From assembly GCA_020746875.1 (NCBI GenBank), contig JAGTJL010000014.1, positions 930,001 to 994,000 of the forward strand: DNA of 64,000 bases, read 5' to 3'. Each line of letters opens with the position of its first letter. Within the stretch, counting starts at the first letter, position 1. Positions 21,796 through 33,916 of this stretch are shown one piece after another. Both the position numbers and the translations under genes were made by a program. The stretch is from Rhexocercosporidium sp. MPI-PUGE-AT-0058. Taxonomy: Eukaryota > Ascomycota > Leotiomycetes > Helotiales. The notes under the pieces were generated by a model. The model saw only the letters and a list, made by a program, of their open reading frames with translations. It did not search any database and was not told the DNA's origin.

Positions 21796-22118
21796 AGAGA
21801 CAACTGGTTGGAAAGAGAGAAAATACGTGCTTGGTTCCTTCCTGGTTTGGAATGGTTAGGGAGATTGGTTTGGAGTTGGAGTTTTGTTCTGATTTTCTCG
21901 TCTTGTTGCCTTGATGTTTTGCAATCTTCCTGGCTTTGAAATACCCACTCAATATGAAATGGAAACTCGTTAAAAAAGAAGAAGAAACATATCAAGCGAA
22001 ACAATCGTGATGTTCTGATATACATTCTAGATCTCCAGCATCGGCCTCACTAAAGGCTTTACTATCCGCGGCTTTTGTGAGCAGTATCTTTGGTTGTTAT
22101 ACAAAGTAGTGGTGATTT
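21796..22118. other. Convergent intergenic spacer
   Basis: 323 bp between the stop codons of the charged-repeat protein gene (+) and HEM25 (-); presumably both 3' UTRs. Nothing else is seen. Confidence 0.6.
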
Positions 22119-23269
22119 TTACAAAGCGCGAGCCTCCGTCTGCGTCCAGACGTGCTCCGCCCTCCTAATAAGCTCCTCATACAACGTCCACGCCAGTGCT
22201 GAACTAACAGCTTTCCTCCCCATCCTGATTCCCAATCCATCAAAGAGCGACTTAAACCCATCCTCCCTCACCATCTTCCGTCCCGCATGGACAATATTGT
22301 GGTATTCCCTCGGCTGCAGCTGGATCCTAGTTTTGATCGCATCGAAAGGATTCGTAAGAGCCGTAGCTAGCCCAGCAGCCAGGATCCCAGACCCAAAATT
22401 TATAGATGCTGATGTCGACCCTTTCATGCCCTTCGATAACTCGCCGGCGATGGGCACTTTGTGCACGAGGAGACTGAGCCGCTTTTTCGATTGCTCGTAG
22501 AAGACGACGTATAGTCCTGCGTATGGCGCGTCTCGTATAGCAGTTGCTCCAAAGCCCGCGAAGAAGCCTTTCAAGCCCTCTGTTTTGAAGATGTCCCTCC
22601 CAGCTCCAGCAATCGATTTATATGCGTAGTAACTCGATTCGTATCGCACCTTGATGACAGTCATAGGCATCAATATCAACCCCGCCCCGGCTCTCGCAAC
22701 CGCCCCTGTCGTCAGGTTCGCGAGGTTCGACAGTTTCGGCAGGGCGGACGAGTGGCTCGGGAGGCCATTCTTGTCTATAGCTCCTATGGAGCGGAGGAGG
22801 TTCGAACGAGCGACATTCTGTCGTAAGGCGTTGAGACTGGTGAAATAGATAGCGGACCCGAAACCAGTTCGTAGGGCGGAGGGGAGGGTTCCTCGCCAGA
22901 ATGATCGGATCGAGTTCGGGGACTGGGAGATCTCGCGGATCGTGGCTAGGAGGGAGCTGTGCCCTGATTGCTGGACTCGGGTCTTGAGGAGGTCGGCGGG
23001 TTGGAGGAGGACTGCGGAGAGGATGCCAGACCCCAGACCAGCTGCGAAGCTTTGGGGAAGTCAGTTACATGTATCTCGGGTTGAGGCGCAAGAGAGATGC
23101 GAAAGAACCCGAATGGATTGAACATTTATCTAGAGCATAGTCTGAATCTAGAACTGCAAAGATTGGATACATACTGGAATGCTCCTCTCAGTCAGCATGG
23201 TCTATCATAAATCAAGAGGGGATCTAACTCACAAGTTGACGATTTCCCGGCTTGGCCGCCATTGGACAT
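22119..23269 (-). CDS. HEM25: Mitochondrial glycine transporter Hem25 (SLC25A38 family)
   Basis: Inner-membrane carrier that imports glycine into mitochondria for the first step of heme synthesis. Three exons: 23269-23233, a 7-nt microexon 23181-23175 (CATTCCA), and 23049-22119, giving 324 residues. The microexon restores frame and supplies the conserved phrase [11 protein letters not shown]; its donor is GTATGT and its acceptor follows a CTGAC branch sequence. Three tripartite carrier repeats carry P-x-D/E or P-x-T signatures: [25 protein letters not shown] (the family-specific variant) and [13 protein letters not shown]. The start [12 protein letters not shown] matches the short soluble N-terminus of the family. 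The gene is divergent from NIT2 over 677 bp. Confidence 0.95.
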
Positions 23270-23946
23270 TTCGTACTGATGTTACAAGGACATTGTTCGA
23301 AAGAGATGCAAGCGCAGCTTTCTACAAATCAATTGCGCAAGCACAGCGAGCCCTTAAATAGAGGTATATAGCTGCGGAGATGTTAGGTCGGTGAGTTGCG
23401 GACGATAACTTTTAGGGAGAGGCTGAGAATATTGTTTGCATTGTATTGTACTCGGACTCGGAGTAAGCTTTTTGAGCTCAAGGTTTGGAGACGTCATGAC
23501 CCGCTACCACGTGCATGGATGAGTAAACAGACAAAACGAGGGGGAACTGATGTAGACCAGCAAGTTCAAGGTTTTCGTTCGTTTATTGATCTTAGAACTT
23601 GTTGGTTTTATAATAGTACTGTACATAGAAGGATTTTGGTTGTAACTTGAGTGCATATGCGAATGCCTTCAAGCTGACGAGGCGAAGCGTGAAGTTGCAA
23701 CCTGCAGACTCCCACTCTAGACAGCCACCTCTGTAAACCTTGCTTTCCTATAACCCACTACACTTCTTACCTGTCTGTATCATCTCACATCATTATTGTT
23801 GTTATTATTATTGAAAAAGAGGCAAGAGCAAACATCCCTCTCATCTACGAATTAGTGACGACTTCCCATTCCTCATTTCTCACCATTTGGCATTCCACTT
23901 TGTTAAGGTTCACTCACTCTTTCACATCTCAATAACATCCAGAATT
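23270..23946. promoter_or_regulatory. Divergent promoter region of HEM25 and NIT2
   Basis: 677 bp between divergent starts. It includes an ATT/GTT-rich stretch at about 23793-23812. No coding content is recognised, and no binding site is claimed. Confidence 0.5.
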
Positions 23947-25083
23947 ATGGCTATTGCGGTAAGCACCCTATCTACATCTTACTGGAAGAAGTACTATTCT
24001 ATAACAGGCAATTGGACAATTATGCTCGACAGCATCCATGAGCCATAACTTGGCTCTCTGTCAAGTCCTTGTCAAGAAAGCCGTTGAAGCTGGAGCAAAG
24101 GTAAACAACCCTTTCCAAGGCATATCAAGTGGCTCATTATCAAAAGGCACTCTTCCTCCCGGAAGCAACAGTACGTACTTCTTCCCAAGTATCTTCACCA
24201 CAGACAAGTCCACAAACTCATTCCCAACAAGGACTATATAGCATCCAGCCCCTCAGAATCCCTCTCTCTCGCCTACCCTATGGACAGCAATCCCTTCGTC
24301 CTCGGCCTTCAAAAATCAGCCAAAGAATCAAACCTCGCCATCAACGTAGGGATCCACGTCCCAACTTCCTCCGGGAAGATGGCCAACCGCAGTTGCTGGA
24401 TCAACGAAAAAGGAGAGATCAAAGCTTATTATGATAAGTTGCATTTGTTCGACTATGGGAGTTTGAGAGAGAGTAATAGTGTGGAAGGGGGGAAGAGTAT
24501 TGGGAGGCCGGTCGAGACAAGCGTGGGAAGGGTTGGTTTGATGATTTGTTTTGATGTGAGTTGAAGAAGCTTTTCTTTCGTCTTGAGTCTGTACTAGTAA
24601 TGAACTGTACTGTACAGTTCCGAAAGAGAAGCAAATAAACGGTTTTGATACTGATAGGAAATAGCTTCGGTTCCCAGAAATCAGCCTAGCACACAAACGC
24701 CAAAACGCGCATATCCTAACCTACCCCTCAGCATTCACCGTACCAACAGGCAAAGCCCACTGGGAGACACTCTTGAAAGCACGCGCTATCGAGACCCAAG
24801 CGTATGTCATCGCAGCAGCGCAGATCGGGTCTCACAATGAGAAGCGTACGAGTTATGGACATTCGATGGTTGTGGATCCTTGGGGGAAGGTGTTGCTGGA
24901 TATGACGGGGGAGGGAAGTGAGGCGGAGATTGGGATTGTTGATGTGGATTTGGAGTATTGGGAGAAGGTTAGGGAGAGTATGCCGTTGTTGAGGAGGACG
25001 TGAGTTTTATTCTCTGGGTGCTGGTGTGAGCATAGGTTGAGAATTGTGCTGACTTTAATAGGGACGTGTATCCTGAGATATGA
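23947..25083 (+). CDS. NIT2: Nitrilase-superfamily amidase Nit2 (deaminated glutathione amidase)
   Basis: Carbon-nitrogen hydrolase; the family repairs deaminated glutathione by hydrolysing it to alpha-ketoglutarate and cysteinylglycine. Six exons: 23947-23958 (12 nt), 24008-24100, 24147-24170 (24 nt), 24232-24555, 24665-24999 and 25062-25083 (22 nt), giving 269 residues. The Glu-Lys-Cys triad is visible: Glu41 in ALFLPEATDYI, Lys112 in YYDKLHLFD and Cys149 in GLMICFDLRFPE. The last motif is split by the intron at 24556-24664. GLMICFD, SAFTVPTGKAHWETLLKARA and VDPWGKVL are family hallmarks. No N-terminal targeting sequence is obvious, so it is probably cytosolic. The substrate assignment rests on family resemblance. 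Confidence 0.92.
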
Positions 25084-25416
25084 GACTTTCAGTTAAAGGA
25101 TGGGAAGCTGTATTTGAAGGTTACCTCACAGATCATGCAAATAGAATGACTTATGAAGCTCTTGATAATTACGAGAGAAGTCTATAAAATGCGCTTTTCG
25201 TTTCCCCAACGCCCACGATGCAAAGTAGTTGATATCTATGCAACGCCTCTCTAATGTTGAATCACTTTTGATGTCCTTTCCCAATCAATGCAATTCGATA
25301 CCATGCTCAGTCCAACTCGACACAACTCACCTCAGATGTTTACATCCGATCTTCTGCCATTTCGTCTCCTTCCACCTGCCATACATCTCCGCCAATTCCA
25401 CCGGTAGTTGCCCTAC
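25084..25416. other. Convergent intergenic spacer
   Basis: 333 bp between the stop codons of NIT2 (+) and OPI3 (-); presumably 3' UTRs. Nothing further is seen. Confidence 0.6.
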
Positions 25417-26227
25417 CTACAACTCTTTCTTCGCGGGCTTCAATCCACTCTTGCTCCGCGCCTTCTCCCTCTTCGCATAAATGGCCGCCGTGAAGGGATC
25501 CTCGAACCTCAAAGCAATCAAATATACAATAAAGACCTCAACAGTCAATAAGATACCCGCAGGTTTACTAAACAGAATAGCCGTTCCCAGAAAGCTCATT
25601 GTAGACCCATAATACATAGGCGAAGCCGTAACGTTAAAGGGGAACCCAGTCACGATATCATCCATCAAAATGCCAAAGTAATCACCAAGGTATGTGCCAG
25701 TGACACCGAGCGCCCACATAGAAGACAGGACGAGAACATTGCCAGCGGCGAGAAGGCCGTACGCGACGTAGGTTGCAAGGGCGCTCTGGAGGAGGGGGTG
25801 GCTGGGTTGGGCGCGCAGGGCTCGTTCGTACAGTAGGTCGCGGAAGATGCCTAGGGAGAAGATGGTCACGGCGAGTCCGTAGCATGCCATACGAGAATTT
25901 CCGCCGGCGAGCTTGGTCAAGATCTTGTTGTGGTATTCTGGGCAGGGGTTTAGGTTAAGGTTGGAGAGGTGTGAGGTGGGTAGAGAAGCTACCTTGTCGG
26001 GCTACAGTGCTGCATCTAGGTATTAGCTACTTTACTTTGGCAGATGGAAGGGCATACTGTGGACTTACTTCCAGAAGATGGGGTTGAATGCAATTGCGGC
26101 TGCTGCGACTGTGGCATCTTGTGAGCTTCCCCCGTTCGTTATTCAGTCTTTAGCAAACAAGCATACCTGCCAGACTCTTTTGGTCGAAGTCAACCAGACC
26201 CCTGTTCTGACTTAGGAAACTCGTCAT
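25417..26227 (-). CDS. OPI3: Phospholipid N-methyltransferase Opi3 (PEMT)
   Basis: ER/mitochondria-associated membrane enzyme that carries out the last methylations from monomethyl-PE to phosphatidylcholine using SAM. Four exons: 26227-26167, 26117-26069, 26009-25993 (17 nt) and 25937-25417, giving 215 residues, close to the roughly 200 of the family. The short exons assemble AFNPIFWNTVARQEYHNK, a strongly conserved family stretch, which validates the 17-nt exon. Four hydrophobic segments follow. The C-terminal SAM-binding region shows MYYGSTMSFLGTAILFSKPAG and the RFEDPFTAAIYAKRE tail, including the conserved Glu-Asp-Pro-Phe. The protein ends in a Lys-rich KPAKKEL, which could act as an ER-retrieval-like signal (inference). 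Confidence 0.95.
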
Positions 26228-28183
26228 GATGGATGATTCAGAAGTTGTTGCTATGGCGGGAATTGAGTATCTGTAAAGAGAGTGTATTTGTGACGGGACA
26301 ATGAAGCGTTCGCAAATCCCTAGGTAGAGTAGAAGGGAAGTGGAAGTGGAGTACCGAGAGTTCGGTTACGATCACGAGCAAATTAGATTGAATTTACAAA
26401 TGACGTCGAAGCGAGAATCTGGGAGCGGGGCGGGGTGGAGTGGAGCGGAGCGGGCGGCCGAACGGGCATGGATTGAATATTCAAGGAATCCTTCCTGATA
26501 ATGGATTGGAGCATAGTACGAGAAACTTAATCCATTTGATATATGTGATTCTTTTCATTGAACCGTTTCACTGTACATATCCTGCGACTTCAAATAAGGC
26601 TTGAGGCTTCAAGAATGAGAAATTCTGGCATTTTCACAGCAATAGTACTCAGATTTGACCGATCCCGACATGCTGGGATGCTCTGCTTTAAGAGCTTCTT
26701 CTGTACTCTATACGCTCATACTTTTATGAAATAGAAAATCTTCGCAGGTGCGCCCTCCATCTTGAAGAATTCAATGTTCCTTACTGCTCTCTCGGTGTCC
26801 TTCACAGCCCGAGGAAACATCGCAGTCTCAAATTCCTTGACGGCAGCATCAAGAGCGTTATGGGTGCCGAATTTCTCTCCCTTCTTCCAATGGTTGAACT
26901 TTACTTAGATCAAGATCGCTTCCCCCAATTTGTTTGCATCTTCCAGCGCAAGACTGGCTCCTCGTTCGCCCCAAGGTGTCATGCAATGGGCAGCGTCACC
27001 GTCACTCCAGCTCGATGGTGCCACATACATAGCTCTTTGTATGCCCTCCTGCGGTCACCGCTTCGCAAGAACTTCTAAATGATACGCCTTTGAGCTGCGA
27101 GTGTTCGTGATCAAATCTAGCAGAGCATCATGTAGTGTAGGAGAAGAGGTACGAGGCTTTTGGTATAACATTGGGGCAAGATATTAAATGTCAAAGGCGA
27201 AGCCTTCGAAGTTGTAAAGGAGACGAATGCGGCGAGATCTTAGTTGGACTCGTCCTTCGGATGAATAGCAGTAAGCCAGGTAAGGCATATTTATTGAGTC
27301 CATCAAAGGAGGCCTAGTCACGGAGCCTGTGAGAGCGAGGCAAACCAGTACAGCGGCAGTGATGAAACGGGACCATCTACAAGACCTCCTGGACGTAGCT
27401 GAAGAGCGTACACACATACGACATATTGCTTTCCCTCCATCGCTCCTCTCGATTCTTCTTCGCAAGACGTATCAAGCAAGGCCATATAAAGCAACCCGGA
27501 TCTGCATGTTATCCGTCACATATGGCAGGGAGCTTCGACATCAATCCAATGCAGCAGAGCTTCCTAAGGCGAAGACTTAATGAGCCTTCTACCTTGACAT
27601 AACAGCATGTCTTCCTAGCCGGAAAACAAAAGAATCTGGATGGCTGGATTCAGTCTAATTACATGTAAGCTTGTGTTGAAGATTCGAGAAGTTTCACTCA
27701 TGAAAACAATGCAATTGAACCAGGCCGATTGAAAGAGATGGCACTTGGATACTGAGCTCGAGTCTTGATGTGAAGATGGTTATAGGTGAGGAACGAATGG
27801 AAGTTGGGTTGTGAAGCTTGGAAAGCAATCGGGGCAAGGCGGAAGCGAGCCGCCAAAATGACGCTAAAACTTTGGTGGACCCACTCACTGGGCAAGTACC
27901 TGGACTGTACTCTACCGACTCTCGAACCTCAATGTCAACATCAACAACTTTGGGTCGAAGTCTTGCGCAACAAAATACTGCACCCCCGCAAACTAGGTCC
28001 TGGGGCTGCCGAAAATCTGCGTGCCCTTCGAATACACAGCGAGTACTATGACCATTGCGCTTGGTTAGTCGGACAAGTGTGAGGAAAGGGAGCTTCGCTT
28101 TGAAGGGGACACATCCACGATCCAGCAAACGCATCGGCGAGAGCTTCGACCTTTGCTTATGGAGAATACGCAACTGGGACGCC
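26228..28183. other. Gene-poor intergenic region containing a decayed FAD-monooxygenase fragment
   Basis: 1.96 kb between the divergent starts of OPI3 (-) and TRAPPC11 (+). Apart from the pseudogene fragment at 26716-27080 I see no supported gene. Several open frames of 80-160 codons lie at 27180-28180 on both strands, but they lack recognisable motifs and splice signals. Confidence 0.5.
26716..27080 (-). pseudogene. C-terminal fragment of an FAD-dependent monooxygenase (salicylate-hydroxylase-like), disrupted
   Basis: On the minus strand from 27000 downwards the translation gives GDAAHCMTPWGERGASLAL then EDANKLGEAI, the second FAD-binding (GD) motif of group A flavin monooxygenases. It continues as ALDAAVKEFETAMFPRAVKD and ends with TGA at 26716-26718, as such enzymes usually end. 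It is broken: an in-frame TAA lies at 26905-26907, a frameshift separates the preceding HHRAGVTV from GDAAH, and another in-frame stop occurs further upstream. The first FAD motif (GxGxxG) and the rest of the enzyme are not found nearby. This looks like a dead remnant rather than an expressed gene. Confidence 0.75.
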
Positions 28184-31100
28184 ATGGAAGGGTATGCGCC
28201 AGCCTACGTGGCTCATAATGTCCCTCTGCTGGTTGTTTCTGGCCTCGGCCCTGGCAGTGAGCAAGACATTGAGCTGAAAGATGGGACCCGGATAGCTTCT
28301 GAAATACCGACGGTGGAATCTGACGATGCGCTGGCATTGCTAAGGATATTCAAAGATGGAGATGCCTCTGATTTGCCATGGAATTCTCGAGAGCATAGTG
28401 GCAGAAACAAGTTTAGAGTGAAGACTGTGGGAAGGGTAGTCAAGCCGAGTCAGTGTATCTTTGTACAGTCACTGAACCTTAATAGGAATACATGTTACCA
28501 CTGCGTAGCGCCCAATTACCTACTGAGACGCCCACCAGCCCAATATCGAAACCCGTGGTACATTCTGTGTTGTCACCGCTGAGCCCGGGTTCAAGATTAT
28601 TTCCCGATGGCTTACTAGACCCTTCGTGGATTGACAAACATCAAGAACATGTACCCAGCGCCTTCATATCGTTCTACACGTTTACTTCGGATCCTAAATT
28701 GTCTACCTTGCATGACAATCAATTAAAGACGGACATAAACAGTACCAAGAGTACGCTGAGCCAGTCAGGGTACAAAAGTCGTTTGATAGTTGCCCTGCTC
28801 AGCGAAAAATCCATCGTGCAATCCCCAGATGTGGAAGAACGTCTTGCCAATATACGCAAAGCAACTGGAATAGACTCCAAAACTTCTTTCTTTTTCCTAC
28901 CTCCTCAAAGTTCTGCCGTTGAGCTTCAGGCATTTGTGGAAACTATTGTGACCACTATATATCCCATATGTATCGAATATTACCGGGATCTCAGCAAGCA
29001 TTCCAGAAGGAAGAGAAACAGAGGAGTAGTCCCTCCACCGACAGTTCCTCCAACTTCTGGCACATCTCAGACATTATCCAGCCAGGGTTGGAATGTCAGA
29101 TATGATTTCAAATTGGGTATCTTTGCCGAATTTCGACAGGAGATGGACTCAGCTGTTCGTTCTTTTGAGAGCGGCTACGAAGGCTTACTTGGACCCGATG
29201 TTCTTGAAGCAATAGCAAGCTGGAGTCCCAGATGGAATGAGGCCCGGCTCTTGGCGGATATATTTGCTTTTCGTACTATCCGATGCTTGCTGTGGAACGG
29301 GAATACCACAACAGCTGTTCGGAGATGGCAATCGCATCGTGACAGGATTCGAGATTTCGTCGATCGCAGGGGAAAAGGGTCATCAACTTATGGATGGGAA
29401 GCATGGGAAGCGCGGTGGGCTACGGTGATGGCCGAAATGATCAAGAAAACCTCGCTTGTTGATCTCGTCGGACAATCAACATTCTTGCAAGCAGAGAAGA
29501 CTATTGCAATTGGTGAGCGGATACAACCTTGGGAGTACCTTCACCATCCTGGATACTGGTTCCGCATGGCTGCGACACATCTTATAGCACGGCGTACCCT
29601 GGCTCAAGCAATACCGCAAGAAGACAGATCTCCTCCAGGTTCCTCTCCAGCATCACACATTGCCAGCAAGGCTTATACATATGACACATACCTCTGCCCC
29701 GAGCCTCATGAAGAATTCCCACTTCCTGGGCATCCAGGCGTTGATCATCCTGGACTTATCATTGATGCACTATCCAAAGCCGTTTATGAATTTCAGAAAA
29801 GGGGACAGTCCCGTCTTGTCCAAGAATTACAACTTCTATCGGCCAAGGAGAGCATGAGAAAAGAGGCATGGGAAGATGCTGTACACATCCTTCGACCTCT
29901 ATGGCAAAAGATGTCATTCAGAGGCGAGGGATGGTGGAACGCAGTAGAAGAGGTTGGCTGGGCTTTGAGGAAAGCCGCGGTCTGTGCTGGTGACGGTGGA
30001 TCGGTCATCGGTGTGGATTGGGAACTGATGAATAGAAGTATGTATATCTTTTTATCCGGGCTACACTCAAAGCTAATGCAGAACAGCTTTCACACATCAT
30101 TCCAGTTGGCCGTATGATCTGTCGAAGTCCTTAGAGGGTCTGGAAACTGTCAAAACTAAACCTGCCGTGGTTCTACATGACCACGAGATACATTCTTTCC
30201 TATCTGCAACTTATACTTTTGAGCACTCGGAGGGTAAAGTTGGGGAACCATGCTTCTCCCAACTTGCAGTGAGCTCACAAGCTGTACCATCAGCTGCTCC
30301 TGTTACCATCTCTGAAATCAGAATTACGTTTGAGGGGCCTATGAAACCTGTTGTGATATTGCATCAACATGGCGATGATCAAGCGACAAAGCCCAAGCAG
30401 ATATCGCTTCGAATGGTGTCATTGACAGAAGCACCCCATGAGAGTCAGCCAACTCTAGTCGGGGACGCCAGTCTCGTTTTCCGACCCGGAGAAACGAAGA
30501 TTTTCGAATTCAATAGCATTTTGCGAGAGGCTGGGGATGCAAGAGCTGTATCTGCGACTTTCTCCATGACTACTGATCTCTTTGATCTCGAATACGTCAA
30601 CGGCTTCTCACAGACAGTCGCACCAGACGTTTGGTGGGGTGAGAAAGCTATTAAGAAGAGGATTGTTCGTGCCAACGCTGCGTCACTCGTTATACTCCCA
30701 AAGCCCCCAAAAATACAACTTCGTCTTATTGGGCTTCAAGAGCAGTACTACATGAATGAGCAAATTGTTCTACAGGTCGAAGTCACAAATGGGGAGGAAG
30801 TTGACTCTGTTGTCAATTTGGAAGTACGTCTACTTGGAGAAGACGCGCCACCTATAATCATGAAGCTGGGCGGCACCGAGGTGGATGAAGCAGAAACCAG
30901 TGAAAACGTTAAACTCGCTGGATCCCCAATTGGCCGAATTGCAAGCTCAGCGTCGACTATTGTGGAGCTAGTCATTCCCCCGCTTGACCTGCCGGCTATT
31001 TACGACCTAGCCATGAAGGCTGCATATCATCTGGTGTCTGATATGGAAACACCAGTATACCAGTCCATCTCTATGCAACTCGAAATCATCAATCCCTTCG

Positions 31101-31900
31101 AGGCTAATTATGACTTCTCTCCAAGGATTCATCCCGACCCGTGGCCCAGCCTTTTCACTCACGAGGAAGAAGAGGATCCGAGCACAGGTCAGGAGATCAA
31201 GGCTCAGGGCTTGGCGCAGAAGTGGTGCTTGACCGCACGATATGCGTCCTTTGCTGCAGAGGAACTGGTCGTCGAAGATGTGGATGTTCAAGTAATTGGA
31301 TCCAACGGAGGTATCACATGCTACACAGAAAAGCTCACCAAGATTCCCGAGACGGGCCTGCGAGTTGCTCCGAAGAGCCTAGAAGAGGCACTTTTCGATA
31401 CATTCACCCAAAAGATCTCACTTGATGATCGCGGCACGGCAACACTGGATGTTTCGCTAGCCATCAAGTGGCGACGTGGTGGAGAAGGTGCCGCGGTGAA
31501 CACGACCACCCTTGGAGTACCTCGTCTGCTTGTGTCTAGTAGTGAGCCGCGAGTCCTTGCATCGGTATCCTATTCGACGAAGCTACCATCCATGATCCAT
31601 TTCGATGTTACAATCGAGAATCCCTCCAATCACTTCCTGACGTTCGGACTAACCATGGAGCCAAGTGAGAAATTTGCCTTCTCAGGAGTAAAGTCCTCAA
31701 CTCTGCAACTAGTGCCTCTGTCGCGAAGAACAATGAGATTCAGGCTACTACCGACCATTCGAGGAGAATGGATAGGGCCCATTCATTGCGTAATTCGGGA
31801 CAGGTACTTCCAGAAAGTGCTCAAGATAGCTCCTACTGAGGGCATGAAAGTTGACAAAGAAGGTATCCTAGTTTGGGTTCCTGCGGAAGATGAGTTCTGA
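28184..31900 (+). CDS. TRAPP complex subunit TRAPPC11 (foie gras/gryzun protein)
   Basis: Large subunit of the TRAPPIII-type tethering complex acting in ER-Golgi traffic and autophagy. Exons 28184-28435, 28486-30037 and 30087-31900 give 1205 residues, typical of the family (human 1133). The N-terminus MEGYAPAYVAHNVPLLVVSG is family-like. The foie-gras domain spans about 270-560 (for example YDFKLGIFAEFRQEMDSAVR and WNEARLLADIFAFRTIRCLL). The C-terminal half, from about 610, is beta-rich (gryzun-type), with LRLIGLQEQYYMNEQIVLQV as an Ig-like strand run and a C-terminus ending LVWVPAEDEF. The upstream in-frame extension to 28055 is unlikely to be translated because 28184 matches the family start. 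It converges on the hydrolase gene 121 bp away. Confidence 0.9.
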
Positions 31901-32021
31901 GGATCTGCATAAACTGTGCGAGAGACAAGCGACGGAAATCATGATGATACGATAGATAGTTGCAGAGACCGAAATTCTAGACAGAAATTCTAGAGGACTA
32001 GAGAAACCTCTTCTGTGCCGT

Positions 32022-33381
32022 CTAAATCTTGCTCTTTGGTCGCTTCAATGGCCCGCCAATTCTCTTCTGCCATTCCTCCGAGAGAGTAGTCTTTGCTGCG
32101 AAGCTCTGCTTAGTCCACTCCACGTATTTCTTTTGCTCCTCTTCAAAACGCTTCAACTCCTTCCCTAGCCAAGCAGCCGAAGAATCAGCACACGGCCCAC
32201 TCGCCTCCATAGCAACCAAGTGACCAATACCCTCCAACAATACCTCCTTTACTCTTCCTTCTTTCGCACCACCACTACCTCCTGGCCCTGCACCTGTCAC
32301 GTTCATCTTCACTTGACGAGCACCAGGTCCAGACATTGGACTCTCAGACCCAAACACATAAAGAGCACTCGGTCGCAACTCACCCAACCTAGCGAGCGTA
32401 TTCGGCGGCTCCGGCCTATAGAAAGGGAATTTATCAGGGCTATCATCACGCATATCAGGCACCAAATCTCGCCTGACGATCTCCATCCCATCCTCACTCA
32501 TGGCCTCCCAACTCGGTCTCAGAAACGTAAAGCACTCCTGATGCTTCGTCGTCAAAAGCGTCACAGCCCCTTTCTCATCGGGATACAACGCCGTAGGCGT
32601 CTCTCTAATGCCATACTTACACCATAGATCTAGGGCTCTGGGATCCCAAGCTTGGTAGAACTTCTGTTTCCGGAAGGCGGCTTCTGCTTCTGCGCGGGAT
32701 GGCCAGAGGTCGCGGCGGAAGGTGGATGCCTGGGCTGGACTAGGGCCGGTGGGCGAGGAGGCTTCGAATTGGATGACGGGGTCGAGGAGGATGAGAGTTG
32801 TGAAGAGTCGGGGGTGGATGAGAGAGAGGTTGCAGAGCGTATTGGCGCCGAAGGAGTGGCCGATTCCGACAATTGGGAGGGGCATTGAGGCGCGGAAGTG
32901 GTTGATCATGTGGAGGAGGTCACGGGGATGGTCACTCCATGCAGCTGGATAGATTTTAGAGAAGGATAACTAGATGGAGGATTGGGATTGTAGAGCTTAC
33001 GGTCGTTCCCTAGAAGTCTTTCGTTCAGTACTCCACTTTGACCTTGTTGGGCGACGTCTGCTATCCAGATACTTCGTATCCTGAAGCCACTAGCTTTCGA
33101 ACGAGCATGTATGTCCTCCCATAGAGGCTCATATAATTCCTGCTCTATATAAGCTTCAGTTTCCACATACGTAATGCACGACTTACCTTCGGAAATCCAT
33201 TTGCATGAGCTCCAATGATTGTAACATCGCCCTCCTGAGGTTGAAGGTTGTCTAATGGCGTATATTGCTTTATTGACAGATGTAAAACATCCTCTTGCGA
33301 TTTGGACGTAGCCCGGGCATATTCTCGGATGTGCTGGCATTCTAGAACGTGCTCTTTTATCTGGAAGACGGAGGAGGTCAT
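32022..33381 (-). CDS. Alpha/beta hydrolase with a C-terminal peroxisomal (PTS1-like) signal
   Basis: Exons 33381-33187, 33139-33001 and 32944-32022 give 418 residues. The fold signature is clear: TIIGAHANGFPKELYEPLWE (oxyanion region after beta-3), GIGHSFGANTLC with the Ser nucleophile in G-H-S-F-G, LILLDPVIQF after the nucleophile elbow, ALYVFGSESPMSG as the acid strand, and EVLLEGIGHLVAMEASGP carrying the catalytic His. The final tripeptide is SKI, an accepted PTS1 variant in fungi, so import into peroxisomes is likely. Yeast Lpx1 is a peroxisomal relative, and similarly targeted hydrolases occur in some Alternaria metabolite clusters; no such cluster is present here. The substrate is unknown. 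The gene is divergent from RTT107 (535-bp spacer). Confidence 0.88.
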
Positions 33382-33916
33382 GACTGGGAGAGGGGGTGTT
33401 GGTTGCGTTGAGCTGACAGAAGGTTAGGATAACCTCTTCCTAGGCGAAAGCTGACAAAGGTAACATGAAAAGCAGTCTATTGTGAATGAAATATGATAAG
33501 GAATTTAAAAAGAAGATGCAGAACAACGAGGATTTGTTGTGGTTTTGATGTCGGATTTAACTTCAGTCATTCTGTTCGACGGCTATTGTTCTCGGCAAGC
33601 CGAGGCCCAAGCCGACAAGATATCTCGGGGAGGACTTTCAGAGAGAGATGGAAGAAATAGTATGTTCCCAACATTCATCATCCGACGAAAATTTAACTGC
33701 ATATGACTAAGATTCCTATATGTATAGTCGCACCAGTGACTGTTCAAGTCGATGAAAATGGAGGCTTTTTTGTTACATCACGTGATACCGTAATTAGATC
33801 AATTCAGTCTCCAACGCGACCTCCAGGGTTCCAACCGTGTTTATCTTCGCGACGCGCAAGGCAACGAAACCCAACTTCCTCGTTCAACACCCAACGCATC
33901 TGAATTGTCCCAACAC
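33382..33916. promoter_or_regulatory. Divergent promoter region of the peroxisomal hydrolase and RTT107
   Basis: 535 bp between divergent start codons, AT-rich around 33470-33560. No coding content is recognised. Confidence 0.5.

Noticed and set aside
27694..28185. 163-codon minus-strand frame upstream of TRAPPC11
   Set aside because: No motif of the FAD monooxygenase or any other family could be found; it overlaps the probable TRAPPC11 promoter.
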